Positions 19,915 to 28,252 of a stretch of 64,000 nt of DNA are shown here, in pieces. Below the pieces are notes generated by a model. The model was not told the DNA's origin and ran no database searches. It saw only the letters and a program-made list of their open reading frames with translations. Origin of the DNA: Corynebacterium humireducens NBRC 106098 = DSM 45392 (GTDB lineage: Bacteria > Actinomycetota > Actinomycetes > Mycobacteriales > Mycobacteriaceae); contig NZ_CP005286.1 in NCBI RefSeq assembly GCF_000819445.1, positions 1,426,001 to 1,490,000 on the forward strand. Reading direction: 5' to 3'. The translations under genes were made by a program, and so were the position numbers. Every line of letters starts with the position of its first letter. The first letter of the stretch is position 1.

Positions 19915-20475
19915 TCAGATCTCCTCGCCGGCCCAGACGATCCACAGCTGGTCCTGGCCCTTGCCGTCCTGCTCGGTGGAGAACGCCACGCCGACGTTCC
20001 TCCCCTTGATCTTCCCGAGGTCCGGGTGGCCCTCCTGCCACTCCTCGATGTGGTGCTCCAGGCCGTCCGGCCCCATGTACCCGCGACTCGATGCCGCGGT
20101 GTAGCCGGCCGCCACCACCTCCGGGAGGAGCGAGTTCAGGGTGACCTTCCCGGTCCAGTCGTCCGCCAGCTTCTGGGCGATGGCGGTCAGCTTCGGGTCG
20201 ACCTCATGGCCGGCCGCGACGAGAGCCTTCTCCACCTCAGAGACGACCTCGGCGCCCGGGCGGTCCTCATCGGGGTCGGTGGGATCTGCAGGGTCAGCGG
20301 GATCAGTCGGATCGCTCGGGTCAGCGGGATCAGTCGGATCAGTTGGATCAGTCGGCTCGGAGGGAGCCGGGACGACGGTCCGCGAGGAGGACAGGGAGGA
20401 GGCGTCGGCGACGGGGGTCAGCAGCAGAGCCGTGGCGGCGGCCACGGCGACAGCGGTGTGAAGGATGTTTCGCAT
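19915..20475 (-). CDS. secreted protein with Pro-Thr-Asp repeat linker, CAP/SCP-like C-terminus
   Basis: A 186-residue exported protein. ATG at 20475 is chosen because it begins a clean signal peptide (MRNILHTAVAVAAATALLL, cleavage after about residue 25); the longer upstream reading is arginine/proline-rich and not a leader. Residues about 38-72 are an acidic repeat of DPT/DPA/DPS units. The rest contains EVDPKLTAIAQKLADDWTG and GRNVGVAFSTEQDGKG followed by QLWIVWAGEE, which resembles the first helix and the last strand of CAP/SCP domains. The fold call is tentative and no catalytic residues are evident. Confidence 0.65.
   Translation of the reverse strand: MRNILHTAVAVAAATALLLTPVADASSLSSSRTVVPAPSEPTDPTDPTDPADPSDPTDPADPADPTDPDEDRPGAEVVSEVEKALVAAGHEVDPKLTAIAQKLADDWTGKVTLNSLLPEVVAAGYTAASSRGYMGPDGLEHHIEEWQEGHPDLGKIKGRNVGVAFSTEQDGKGQDQLWIVWAGEEI
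20270..20358 (-). repeat. short tandem repeats encoding DPT/DPA units
   Basis: Imperfect 9- and 12-bp units (variants of CAGTCGGATCAG and GGGTCAGCG) repeat through this stretch and encode the acidic Pro-Thr-Asp linker of the secreted protein. Such tracts often change length between strains by slippage. Confidence 0.8.
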
Positions 20476-20580
20476 GGGCCGATTGTTACATGAGTCATCA
20501 CGGGAGGGGGCGGTTCGCCCCGTTTCTCCCCTGCCGCCCTCTACCACAGGGGCGTGACACGGGGCGTCGGAAAGCGGCGT

Positions 20581-20626
20581 GTTGTCCACAGGTTGCGCCG
20601 GAGGCCGGAGTTGTCCACAGGTTGCG
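20581..20626. repeat. two 17-bp direct repeats, each containing a DnaA-box-like TTGTCCACA
   Basis: The sequence GTTGTCCACAGGTTGCG occurs exactly at 20581-20597 and again at 20610-20626. Each copy contains TTGTCCACA, the form of the DnaA box used in high-GC actinobacteria (consensus TTATCCACA or TTGTCCACA). Same orientation, 29 bp apart. They lie in the divergent spacer between the secreted-protein gene and the pRiA4b ORF-3-like gene, 71 bp before the latter's start. DnaA binding is inferred from the motif. Confidence 0.65.
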
Positions 20627-20696
20627 GAGGACACTCTCGACGGCGGCGGCACGTCGTGGTGTGGTGAGGGGGACATCAACCACACAGGGGGAGAAC

Positions 20697-21821
20697 ATGC
20701 TGACGATGGTGGGCACACACCGGTACCTGACCGTGACCATGACGCTCAAGGGGGCGGAGCACAGGCTCGTGCGCACATTGACCGTCCGGGACACCATGAC
20801 CGTGGAGGAACTGCTGGACCGGATGTGCATCGCGCTCGGCCGGTACCCGAGCCCGGACGCGATCCTGAGGATCGACGGGCGGTACCACGGCCGCGAGGCC
20901 CACCACTTCGAGCACCCGCAGCTCTCCGAGGAACTGCTCGGCAGGCCCCTCCCGGACCACGTGCAGGACGCCGAGTTCATACTCAGCCGTCTCGACGGCT
21001 GGGTGTTCCGCATCGACATCCGCAGCGACGAGTACCGGGACAAGGACGTCCCGGCGATCCTCAAGGACACCGTTCCCCTGCTCCCCGGACCGAAACTGCG
21101 GCTCGCGGAGTACAACGCGGTCCAGATGGCCCGGAACGGGGAACCGCTGCCTCCCGACCTGGAGCGCGCCATCATCATCGAGGCGCTGATCGGCCTCATG
21201 ACCCCCGAGCTCCCCGACCCGGAGTCCGCCATGGAGCTGTACACGGTGCTGCGGGCGGAGGGTCGCCAGGACGAGCTGCGCAGCTACCACCACTTCATCT
21301 CCGGGGTCCCGGACGTGGAGATACTCTTCGAGCTCCTGCGGCTGGCCACCTCCGAGAAACCGCCGCGCGTGACCAACCACGGCTTCCTGCCAGTCGCGGT
21401 GGTGCGGACGCTCGCCGGGAAGTTCCCCGAGCTCGTCCCTCCGGTCGGTCACAGCTACGGCTACCGGGGCGGCATCAACTCGGCACGCGACGCCACCGCC
21501 CTCACCGGCGTCCTGCAGGTGGGGGTGGACGCCGGCGTGCTCACCGCAGAACCCGGCTCCAGCCTGGGTGCCACGGACTTCGGCCGCGACATCCTCGCCG
21601 GTGCCGACGGCAACCTGCCGCAGCTGCGGGCACGGATACTCCGGGCCTGGATCGCCCGGCCCCTCCCGTCGATCCCCGAGATCAGGCGGCACCGGCCCCG
21701 CCTCACCTTCCAGGAGTACCTGGAGAGCCAGGACACCGAGCCGCGCGACATCGACGACTTCCCCGGGCGTCGCCTTCGTCCGTACAGCCCTCCGCACCGT
21801 GGGGAGGAGCTCCCGTTCTGA
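20697..21821 (+). CDS. pRiA4b ORF-3-like domain protein, function unknown
   Basis: A 374-residue soluble protein. The first 70 residues (YLTVTMTLKGAEHRLVRTLT, then VEELLDRMCIALGRYPSPDA) resemble the plasmid pRiA4b ORF-3-like domain, a family scattered among plasmids and chromosomes without known biochemical role. The rest has no motif I recognise; it includes a predicted mostly helical region (about 130-210) and a basic proline-rich end. ATG at 20697 is preceded by GGGGGAGAA. It stands alone between divergent and co-directional unrelated genes and has no equivalent between rpe and rsmB that I know of in C. glutamicum, so it may be acquired. Confidence 0.6.
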   Translation: MLTMVGTHRYLTVTMTLKGAEHRLVRTLTVRDTMTVEELLDRMCIALGRYPSPDAILRIDGRYHGREAHHFEHPQLSEELLGRPLPDHVQDAEFILSRLDGWVFRIDIRSDEYRDKDVPAILKDTVPLLPGPKLRLAEYNAVQMARNGEPLPPDLERAIIIEALIGLMTPELPDPESAMELYTVLRAEGRQDELRSYHHFISGVPDVEILFELLRLATSEKPPRVTNHGFLPVAVVRTLAGKFPELVPPVGHSYGYRGGINSARDATALTGVLQVGVDAGVLTAEPGSSLGATDFGRDILAGADGNLPQLRARILRAWIARPLPSIPEIRRHRPRLTFQEYLESQDTEPRDIDDFPGRRLRPYSPPHRGEELPF

Positions 21822-21901
21822 GCCGTCCGCTCCCCGCGGGAGGGCTGCATGGGGCAAGATGATAGGTCTCAGAAACTCTCCACCCGGAAGGACTCTCCCA
21901 C

Positions 21902-22672
21902 GTGACCACCTCGAACACCGACGCCGCGCAGCCGCTCGTCGTCACCGCCGACCACGCCGATGGGAAGATCCGGGAGATCAAGCTCAACAACCACCCGAAG
22001 CGCAACAGCCTCAACATCCCCATGTGCGACGCCATCGAGGAGGCCATGCTGGCGGCCGTGGAAGACGGCGCCCGGGTGGTCCTGCTCCACGGCGACGGCA
22101 CGGTGTTCTCCGCGGGTGCGGACCTGTCCGGCGACGTCTACGCGGGTGGTTTCTACCCGCGCCTGCTGCGGATGCTCGGCACGATCCAGACCCTGCCCAT
22201 CCCGGTGGTCGCCTGGATCAACGGCCCCGCCATCGGCGCCGGCACCCAGCTGTCCATGGCGTGCGACCTGCGCGTGGTCAATGACACCGCCCTGTTCCGC
22301 GTGCCCATCGTCGACGTGGCCATCGCCCTCGACGAGGTGACCATCCGCACCCTGGAGCACCTCGTCGGCGGGGCGATCGCCCGCACCATGCTCTTCACGG
22401 GCGCGGCACTGTCCGCCGAGGACGCCGTCCGCTCCGGCTACGCCGTGCAGGCCGGTGGCTTCGACGACGCCCTCCAGCTGGCGCAGCTGCTGGCCACCAA
22501 GGCCCCGCTCACCCTGCGCCACCTCAAGTACGAGTTCGCCCACACCTCGCACGCCCCCTACGACGAGACCGCCCGCGGCGAGGCGGCCGCCGCAGCCTGG
22601 CACTCCCGGGACGTGCACGAGTCCCGGGCCGCCCGCGCCGAGAAGCGCGCGCCCAACTTCACCGGAGAGTAG
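21902..22672 (+). CDS. enoyl-CoA hydratase/isomerase-family protein, EchA6-like
   Basis: A 256-residue crotonase-fold protein from GTG at 21902 (GGAAGGA upstream). The oxyanion hole segment FSAGADLSGDVYAGGF is present. Where active hydratases carry catalytic glutamates the sequence reads VDVAIALDEVTIRTLEHLVGG, and the middle INGPAIGAGTQLSMACDLRV and the tail AARAEKRAPNFTGE are close to mycobacterial EchA6. EchA6 binds long acyl-CoA without hydratase activity and feeds mycolic acid synthesis in mycobacteria. Whether this protein is catalytic or a carrier is inference. Confidence 0.85.
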   Translation: MTTSNTDAAQPLVVTADHADGKIREIKLNNHPKRNSLNIPMCDAIEEAMLAAVEDGARVVLLHGDGTVFSAGADLSGDVYAGGFYPRLLRMLGTIQTLPIPVVAWINGPAIGAGTQLSMACDLRVVNDTALFRVPIVDVAIALDEVTIRTLEHLVGGAIARTMLFTGAALSAEDAVRSGYAVQAGGFDDALQLAQLLATKAPLTLRHLKYEFAHTSHAPYDETARGEAAAAAWHSRDVHESRAARAEKRAPNFTGE

Positions 22673-22682
22673 AGGAGGAGGC

Positions 22683-23219
22683 ATGGAACGCGAGCCGGGG
22701 AGGCGCACCCGCCGGACCGTCCTGCTCGCGGCCGGTGCGGCGGGCGTGCTGCTCGTCGCGCAGCTCCTGCTCATCGCCTACGAACGCGGGAATCCGGGGC
22801 AGTTCCCCGAACCGGGACGCCACACCCACGTCCCGGCCCCCACCTCCCGCCCCGTGCCCTCCCCTGCCCCGCGCCCCTCGACCGGTCCGCTCCGGGGCAG
22901 CGCCTGGTACTGGGAGCTCATGGACCGGTCCCAGAGCATGTACGAGTACTACCGGGACTCCCCGGCGAGCGACGACGAGGTGTACAACCAGGCGTTCCTG
23001 CTGCTGCTCTCCGACCGGATCGCGGCGTTCCGTCTCCTGGCCGACACCGTCGGCACGGACGAGGAGCACCGTGCGCTCTCCCGCAAGCACGCCCTCGGTA
23101 TCGAGCAACTCGAGGAGAAATACCTGCAGGAACGCCCCCTGGGGACGGACGTGCTGCTCAGACGCCCCGACGGCAGCGTCCTGGAGTATGACGGGTCCAC
23201 CGCCCCGGGACGCAGCTGA
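22683..23219 (+). CDS. unknown membrane-anchored or exported protein
   Basis: A 178-residue protein starting at ATG 22683 with a strong GGAGGAGG site, 10 bp after the EchA6-like gene, so probably co-transcribed. A basic start (RRTRRT) and hydrophobic stretch (about residues 13-32) form an uncleaved anchor or signal, followed by a Pro-Ser-rich linker (about 45-72) and a helical domain (WYWELMDRSQSMYEYY, then FLLLLSDRIAAFRLLADT). I recognise no family. Location at the cell surface is likely. Confidence 0.7.
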   Translation: MEREPGRRTRRTVLLAAGAAGVLLVAQLLLIAYERGNPGQFPEPGRHTHVPAPTSRPVPSPAPRPSTGPLRGSAWYWELMDRSQSMYEYYRDSPASDDEVYNQAFLLLLSDRIAAFRLLADTVGTDEEHRALSRKHALGIEQLEEKYLQERPLGTDVLLRRPDGSVLEYDGSTAPGRS

Positions 23220-23232
23220 AGGGGCTGAGAGA

Positions 23233-24696
23233 TCAGCCCCGGCGCAGCACCGCGAAGAACATCGCGTCGGTGCCGTGGCGGTGGGGCCACATCTGCACGC
23301 TCCGGTGCGTGCCGACGTCCTGCATCGGGGCGACCAGCTCGTGCGCGTCGAGCTCCACCGCACCGAGTTCGGCCACGGCACGGTCGACGATCGCGCGGGT
23401 CTCCCGCAGGTCCGGGGAGCACGTCGAGTAGATGACGACGCCGCCCGGGCGGACCAGGTTGAGCGCCGAGGCGAGCAGTTCGTACTGGAGCGGTGCCAGA
23501 CCGTCGATGTCGGACTCGGCCTTGCGCCAGCGGGCCTCCGGCCGGCGGCGCAGGGCGCCGAGGCCGGAGCAGGGGGCGTCGACAAGCACGCGGTCGTAGC
23601 CGGGCTCGAGTCCCGGGTCCCGGCCGTCGGCGACGTGCACCTTCACGGGCAGCCCCCGGGTGGTCTGCTCCACCAGCTTGGCGCGGTGCGGGGAGACCTC
23701 GACGGCGTCGACGTGGGCGGCGTCGATACGCGCGAGCGCGCCCATGAGCGCCGCCTTGCCGCCGGGACCGGCGCACAGGTCCAGCCACCGGCCGCGGTCC
23801 TCCCCCTCGAGAGGGGCCTCGACGACGGCGCGGGCGATGAGCTGCGAACCCTCGTCCTGGACGGCGGCCAGCCCCTCGCGGACCGGCTCGAGGTCCCCGG
23901 GGTCGCCGCTGCTGAGGTGGACGGCGTACGGGGAGTACTCGCCCTCCTCGCCGCCGGTCATGAGTGCCAGTTCCTCCGCGCTGATCTCGCCCGGACGGGC
24001 GACAAGGTGCACGGTCGGGCGCTGCGAGTCCGCGCCGAGCGCCGCGTCGAGGTCCCCGAGGCCGAGGACCCGGGAGAAGGACTGCGCGATCCACTCGGGG
24101 TGCGCGTTGCGGAAGGCGGCGGCCGCGATCTCGCCCGGCGGGGTGAGCCTCTCGATCCACTTCTCCGGTCGCGTCCGGGAGATGGTGCGCATGATGCCGT
24201 TGGCGAATCCCTTGGCCTTCTCGTGGCCCGCGGCCTCCACCAGCCGGACGGTCGTGTCGACGGCCGCATGCGGCTCCACCCGCGTGTACAGCAGCTGGTA
24301 GGTGCCCAGCCGCAGGGCGTCGAGCACCTCGGGCGCGATCTGGTCGAGCCCGCGCGAGGAGCACTCCGCGATGACGGCGTCGAGCACGCCCAGGGTCCGC
24401 AGCGTGCCGTAGGTGATCTCCGTGGTGAACGCGGCGTCACGGTCGACGATCCGGCGTTCGCGCAGCATGCGCGGCAGGATCAGGTTGGCGTAGGCGTCGT
24501 CCTCCCGGACGCGGGTGAGCACGTCGAAGGCCAGCAGACGCGGCTTGTCGACGCCCGCAGTGTTCCGCCTCTCCGGCCGCTTCCGGCTCTGCTGCGGCCG
24601 GGCCTGCCGCGGGGCCTGCTTCGGCGTCTGTTTCGGGGCCTGCCTCTTCGGCTCCTGGCCGGAGGACTTGGCGCGGGACCGGAATCCACCACTCAC
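23233..24696 (-). CDS. rsmB: 16S rRNA (cytosine-967-C5)-methyltransferase
   Basis: A 487-residue RNA methyltransferase. After a basic, Gln/Pro/Lys-rich N-terminal extension (about residues 8-45) comes a NusB-like RNA-binding domain ([20 protein letters not shown]), then the SAM domain with [37 protein letters not shown] and [18 protein letters not shown], the two Cys being the catalytic pair. GTG at 24696 is chosen because it overlaps the fmt stop in a GTGA junction; a much longer upstream reading is a shadow of fmt. Confidence 0.93.
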   Translation of the reverse strand: MSGGFRSRAKSSGQEPKRQAPKQTPKQAPRQARPQQSRKRPERRNTAGVDKPRLLAFDVLTRVREDDAYANLILPRMLRERRIVDRDAAFTTEITYGTLRTLGVLDAVIAECSSRGLDQIAPEVLDALRLGTYQLLYTRVEPHAAVDTTVRLVEAAGHEKAKGFANGIMRTISRTRPEKWIERLTPPGEIAAAAFRNAHPEWIAQSFSRVLGLGDLDAALGADSQRPTVHLVARPGEISAEELALMTGGEEGEYSPYAVHLSSGDPGDLEPVREGLAAVQDEGSQLIARAVVEAPLEGEDRGRWLDLCAGPGGKAALMGALARIDAAHVDAVEVSPHRAKLVEQTTRGLPVKVHVADGRDPGLEPGYDRVLVDAPCSGLGALRRRPEARWRKAESDIDGLAPLQYELLASALNLVRPGGVVIYSTCSPDLRETRAIVDRAVAELGAVELDAHELVAPMQDVGTHRSVQMWPHRHGTDAMFFAVLRRG

Positions 24697-25640
24697 TGGA
24701 AGCTCACCTTCTCGCCGGACTGCAGGGCCGCGTTGCCGCGGGCCCAGTCGGCGGCGTTCATCATCTTCTTGCCGGGGGGCTGCGCCAGGCCGAGGGTCAC
24801 GGCGCCGGTGCCGGTGCCGACGCTGACGGTGTTCTTGTCCACGTGGATCTCGCCGGGGGCCAGGCCCTCCACGGCGGAGCCGGGGGTGACGGGGCCGATC
24901 TTCACGCGGTCGTCGAGAAGCATGGTCCAGGCGCCGGGTCCGGGGGTGTGGGCGCGGATGTGCCGGTCGACGGCGAAGTCGGGCTGCGACCAGTCGATGC
25001 GGGCATCCTCGGTGGTGATCTTCGGGGCGTAGGTGGCCTCGCCGACCTGCGGCTCGGCGACCAGCGCGCCGGCCTCGAGGCCGTCCATCGTGGCGGCGAG
25101 GAGGTCGGCTCCCGAGTAGGCGAGGCGGGTGAGCAGGTCGTCGGCGGTGTCGGTGCCGCGGATCTCCTCGGTGACGGTCCCGAGAACCGGGCCGGTGTCC
25201 AGGCCCTCCTCGATACGGAAGGTGGCGGCACCGGTGATGTCGTCGCCCGCGCGGATCGCGGCCTGCACGGGGGCGGCCCCGCGCCACGCCGGGAGCAGGG
25301 AGAAGTGCAGGTTGACCCAGCCGTGGGTCGGCAGGTCGAGCAGGTCCTTCGGCACGAGGTTGCCGTAGGCGACGACCGGGATGGCGTCGGGGGCGAGCTC
25401 GGCGAGGCGGGTGCGGATGGCGTCGCCGTCCTCGGTGCCCGCCTTGAGGGTGGTCGGGGTGAGGACCTCGATGCCGTGCTCCTGGGCGAGGGCACTCACG
25501 GGGCTGGGGTGGAGGGTGCGGCCCCGGCCACGACGGGCGTCGGGGCGGGTGAGCACCGCGACGACCTCATGGTCGGTCTTGAGCAGCCGCTCCAGGGCGA
25601 CGACCGCGGGCTCGGGGGTTCCGGCGAAGATCAGGCGCAT
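24693..25640 (-). CDS. fmt: methionyl-tRNA formyltransferase
   Basis: A 315-residue enzyme that formylates initiator Met-tRNA. N-terminal [20 protein letters not shown], the catalytic/folate region [20 protein letters not shown] and [20 protein letters not shown] are all present; the C-terminal tRNA-binding domain covers about residues 205-310. ATG at 25640 is the family start. Lies between def and rsmB, the standard def-fmt-rsmB cluster. Confidence 0.97.
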   Translation of the reverse strand: MRLIFAGTPEPAVVALERLLKTDHEVVAVLTRPDARRGRGRTLHPSPVSALAQEHGIEVLTPTTLKAGTEDGDAIRTRLAELAPDAIPVVAYGNLVPKDLLDLPTHGWVNLHFSLLPAWRGAAPVQAAIRAGDDITGAATFRIEEGLDTGPVLGTVTEEIRGTDTADDLLTRLAYSGADLLAATMDGLEAGALVAEPQVGEATYAPKITTEDARIDWSQPDFAVDRHIRAHTPGPGAWTMLLDDRVKIGPVTPGSAVEGLAPGEIHVDKNTVSVGTGTGAVTLGLAQPPGKKMMNAADWARGNAALQSGEKVSFQ

Positions 25641-25653
25641 GTGTTTCCTTTGA

Positions 25654-26163
25654 CTACTTGTTGAACCACTCGGAGGTGCGGATCTTCGCCATCGCGTCCT
25701 TGCGGAGCTCCGGCGTGAGCCGCCTGAGGAAGAGCACCCCGTCGAGGTGGTCAGTCTCGTGCTGGATGCAGCGCGCCATGAGCCCGGAGGCGACCATGGC
25801 GACCGGGTTGCCGTCGACGTCCTGCCCGGAGACCCGGACCGTCTCATAGCGCTCGGTGTCGGCGGAGATGTCCGGGATCGACAGGCAGCCCTCCTGTCCG
25901 AGCTGGGTCTCCTCCCCGACCGCCTCCCACACGGGGTTGATGATGTGGCCGCGCAGACCGTCCTCGACGTGGCTGCAGTCGTAGACGAAGATCCGGCGGG
26001 TCAGGCCGATCTGGTTGGCGGCCAGGCCGACACCCCCGGCCTCGTCCATGGTCTCGAGCATGTCCTCGACGAGGGTGCGCAGGCTGTCATCGAACTCGGT
26101 GACCTCGTCGGACCGCGTGGTCAGGACGGGATCGCCGAACAGGCGGATCTCACGGATTGTCAT
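25654..26163 (-). CDS. def: peptide deformylase
   Basis: A 169-residue metalloenzyme that removes the formyl group from new proteins. The three motifs are visible: [24 protein letters not shown] (metal-binding Cys) and [15 protein letters not shown] (metal-binding His pair and catalytic Glu). Starts at ATG 26163 and ends 13 bp before fmt. Confidence 0.97.
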   Translation of the reverse strand: MTIREIRLFGDPVLTTRSDEVTEFDDSLRTLVEDMLETMDEAGGVGLAANQIGLTRRIFVYDCSHVEDGLRGHIINPVWEAVGEETQLGQEGCLSIPDISADTERYETVRVSGQDVDGNPVAMVASGLMARCIQHETDHLDGVLFLRRLTPELRKDAMAKIRTSEWFNK

Positions 26164-26217
26164 GGGTGACAGTCTACGTCCCGGGTGGCGGCGGCTGAAT
26201 TCGGTGCAGGCCGCACG

Positions 26218-28242
26218 CTAGCCGATGTGCAGCGGATCCACCTGGATGCGCAGCGGCAGGTCCTCCCTGCGGCCGGCCTTGGCCACCACCGCGGCCCGGA
26301 GGGCCCGGCCCAGGGCCGCGCGCGGGCCGAGGGGTGCCCGCAGCAGCAGACGCTGGGGCGGACCGAAACGGTTCTCGTCGTACTCCCCCGGCAGCGTGAC
26401 GCCGGGCGGCAGGTCGACGGGCCCCAGGACCTCGACCTCGGGCGGCAGCGAGACCAGCTCGAGGAAGGTGTCGAGTGCGGCGTTCGCCCCGTCGACGGCG
26501 ACCATGTGGACGGCCGGGGGGAAGCCGACGTCGCGACGCTGCGCCAGTTCCCGCGCCGCCGCCCCCACCATGTCCCAGCGGATGAGGGACTGCACCACCG
26601 GCAGGCCGGCGTCCGCGACGACCACCACCTCCCCACTGCGGTAGGCGGGGGCCACGAGGGTGGCCGCCCCGGCCCACCGGGACAGGGTGTCCTCGGTGGC
26701 GCGCAGGTCCTGCCGCCCGAGCAGCGCCCAGGTGTCGAGGAGGACGGCGGCGCCGTAGGCCCCGTCGTCCACGCGCGGTTCGGCGCCGGGCGTCGCGACG
26801 ACGAGGGCCTTCTCCGCCGGCACCGTGTCCACGACACGGTTGCCGCCGGAGGTGACCACCCGCACCGAGGGGAAGGCCCGCCCCAGTTCCTCGGCGGTCC
26901 GGTCCGCCCCCAGGACGACGGCACGTAGACGCGGAGAACCGCAGTCGCCGCAGCGGTGGCGGGCGTCGGGGGCCCCGCACCAGCGGCAGGTGGGCACGCT
27001 GCCGTGTTCTCCCCCGCGGACGGGCAGGCCCAGGGGTCCGTTGCAGCGGCGGCAGCGGGCGGGCGCGCGGCAGGACGCGCAGGCGAGGGTCGGCACGTAT
27101 CCCTTGCGGGGCACCTGGACCAGCGCGGGTTCCCCCCGGTCGAGCGCCCCCCGCAGGGCCTCGAAGGCCCGTTTCGGCAGGCGGGCGGAGGCGGCCAGCG
27201 GGTCCCGTTCCAGCTCGAAGTCCGAGTCGGCGGTGGCGCGGATGAGCGGGGCCCGGCGGCGCACCGTGTCGCGGGAGGCGACCAGGTCGTGCATCCAGCC
27301 CGACTCGACGAGCAGCTGCGTCTCCGCGGAGCGGGTGTGGCCGGCGAGGATGAGGGAGCAGCCCTCCTGTGCGCTGCGGGTGGTGAGCACCTCCCGCGCG
27401 TGCACGTAGGGGGCGCGGGGGTCGACGAGGTTGTCGTCGCCGTCGTGGAGGACGACCGCCAGCCGCAGGTCGTGGACCGGGGCGAAGGCGGCCGAGCGGG
27501 TGCCGATCACCAGCCGTCCCTGCCCCGCCAGCACCGAGAGGAAGCGCCGGTAGCGGGCCTGCGGTCCCTGCGCCGCGGTGAGGACGGTAATCTGCTTCGC
27601 GCCGACCAGCTCCCGCAGGGCGGCCTCCAGCGTGTCGACGTCCCGCTGGTCCGGCACCACGAGCAGCGCTCCACCACCGTCGAGGACCACCTTGACGGCC
27701 AGCGCCGCCAGGGCCTCCGCCCAGGAGTCGCCGGGGGCCACCTGCCAGGCAGCCCGGGCCGTCTGCCCCGCCAGCACCGCGTCGACGAAGGACATCCCGT
27801 ACGCGTAACCCGCCCACGCGGAGAGGTCCGGTTCGGCGGTCTCCCCCAGCTCCTCCCAGGGGGTCGACACGTCCGCCTCCTCCGCACGGGCGTGGCGGGT
27901 GGGCAGCGCCGCCCGGATGAGGTCGGAACGGTTGCCGGCGTACCGGTCGGCCAGCGCCTCGATGAGCCGGGCGGTGCGCGGCGGGTACACGACGTGCGGG
28001 GAGATCACCCGCTCGATCCAGCTCAGCCCGCCCTCGTGCTCGGTGTCGGCGCGGCGTTCGAGGAGGACGGCGTCGACAAGCCGCCCGGCGAAGCGGATGC
28101 GGACGCGGACGCCGGGCTGGGCGTCGTCATCCAGCGTCGACGGCACCTGGTAGTCGAAGGGCCGGTCGAGGTGGGCCAGGCCCAGGAGAGGCAGAACCCG
28201 CGCCACCGGCAGGTGTTCTGCGGGGACGCGGGGGGAGGCCAT
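26218..28242 (-). CDS. priA: primosomal protein N' (PriA), actinobacterial type without helicase motifs
   Basis: A 674-residue PriA homologue. The 3'-end-binding N-terminal domain (LPLLGLAHLDRPFDYQVP) and the zinc-binding cysteine cluster CASCRAPARCRRCNGPL, CRWCGAPDARHRCGDCG are present. The Walker A position reads QVAPGDSWAEALAALAVK with no GKT, and the DEAH position reads VVLHDGDDNLVDPRAP, so ATP-dependent unwinding is not expected. That loss is known for actinobacterial PriA. It likely serves replication restart as a DNA- or protein-binding platform. ATG at 28242 is the first residue with homology. Confidence 0.92.
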   Translation of the reverse strand: MASPRVPAEHLPVARVLPLLGLAHLDRPFDYQVPSTLDDDAQPGVRVRIRFAGRLVDAVLLERRADTEHEGGLSWIERVISPHVVYPPRTARLIEALADRYAGNRSDLIRAALPTRHARAEEADVSTPWEELGETAEPDLSAWAGYAYGMSFVDAVLAGQTARAAWQVAPGDSWAEALAALAVKVVLDGGGALLVVPDQRDVDTLEAALRELVGAKQITVLTAAQGPQARYRRFLSVLAGQGRLVIGTRSAAFAPVHDLRLAVVLHDGDDNLVDPRAPYVHAREVLTTRSAQEGCSLILAGHTRSAETQLLVESGWMHDLVASRDTVRRRAPLIRATADSDFELERDPLAASARLPKRAFEALRGALDRGEPALVQVPRKGYVPTLACASCRAPARCRRCNGPLGLPVRGGEHGSVPTCRWCGAPDARHRCGDCGSPRLRAVVLGADRTAEELGRAFPSVRVVTSGGNRVVDTVPAEKALVVATPGAEPRVDDGAYGAAVLLDTWALLGRQDLRATEDTLSRWAGAATLVAPAYRSGEVVVVADAGLPVVQSLIRWDMVGAAARELAQRRDVGFPPAVHMVAVDGANAALDTFLELVSLPPEVEVLGPVDLPPGVTLPGEYDENRFGPPQRLLLRAPLGPRAALGRALRAAVVAKAGRREDLPLRIQVDPLHIG

Positions 28243-28252
28243 GCCGAATACT

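Noticed and set aside
20270..20358. Repeat tract considered as a CRISPR array
   Set aside because: Units are 9-12 bp, in frame, without spacers, and encode a protein linker.
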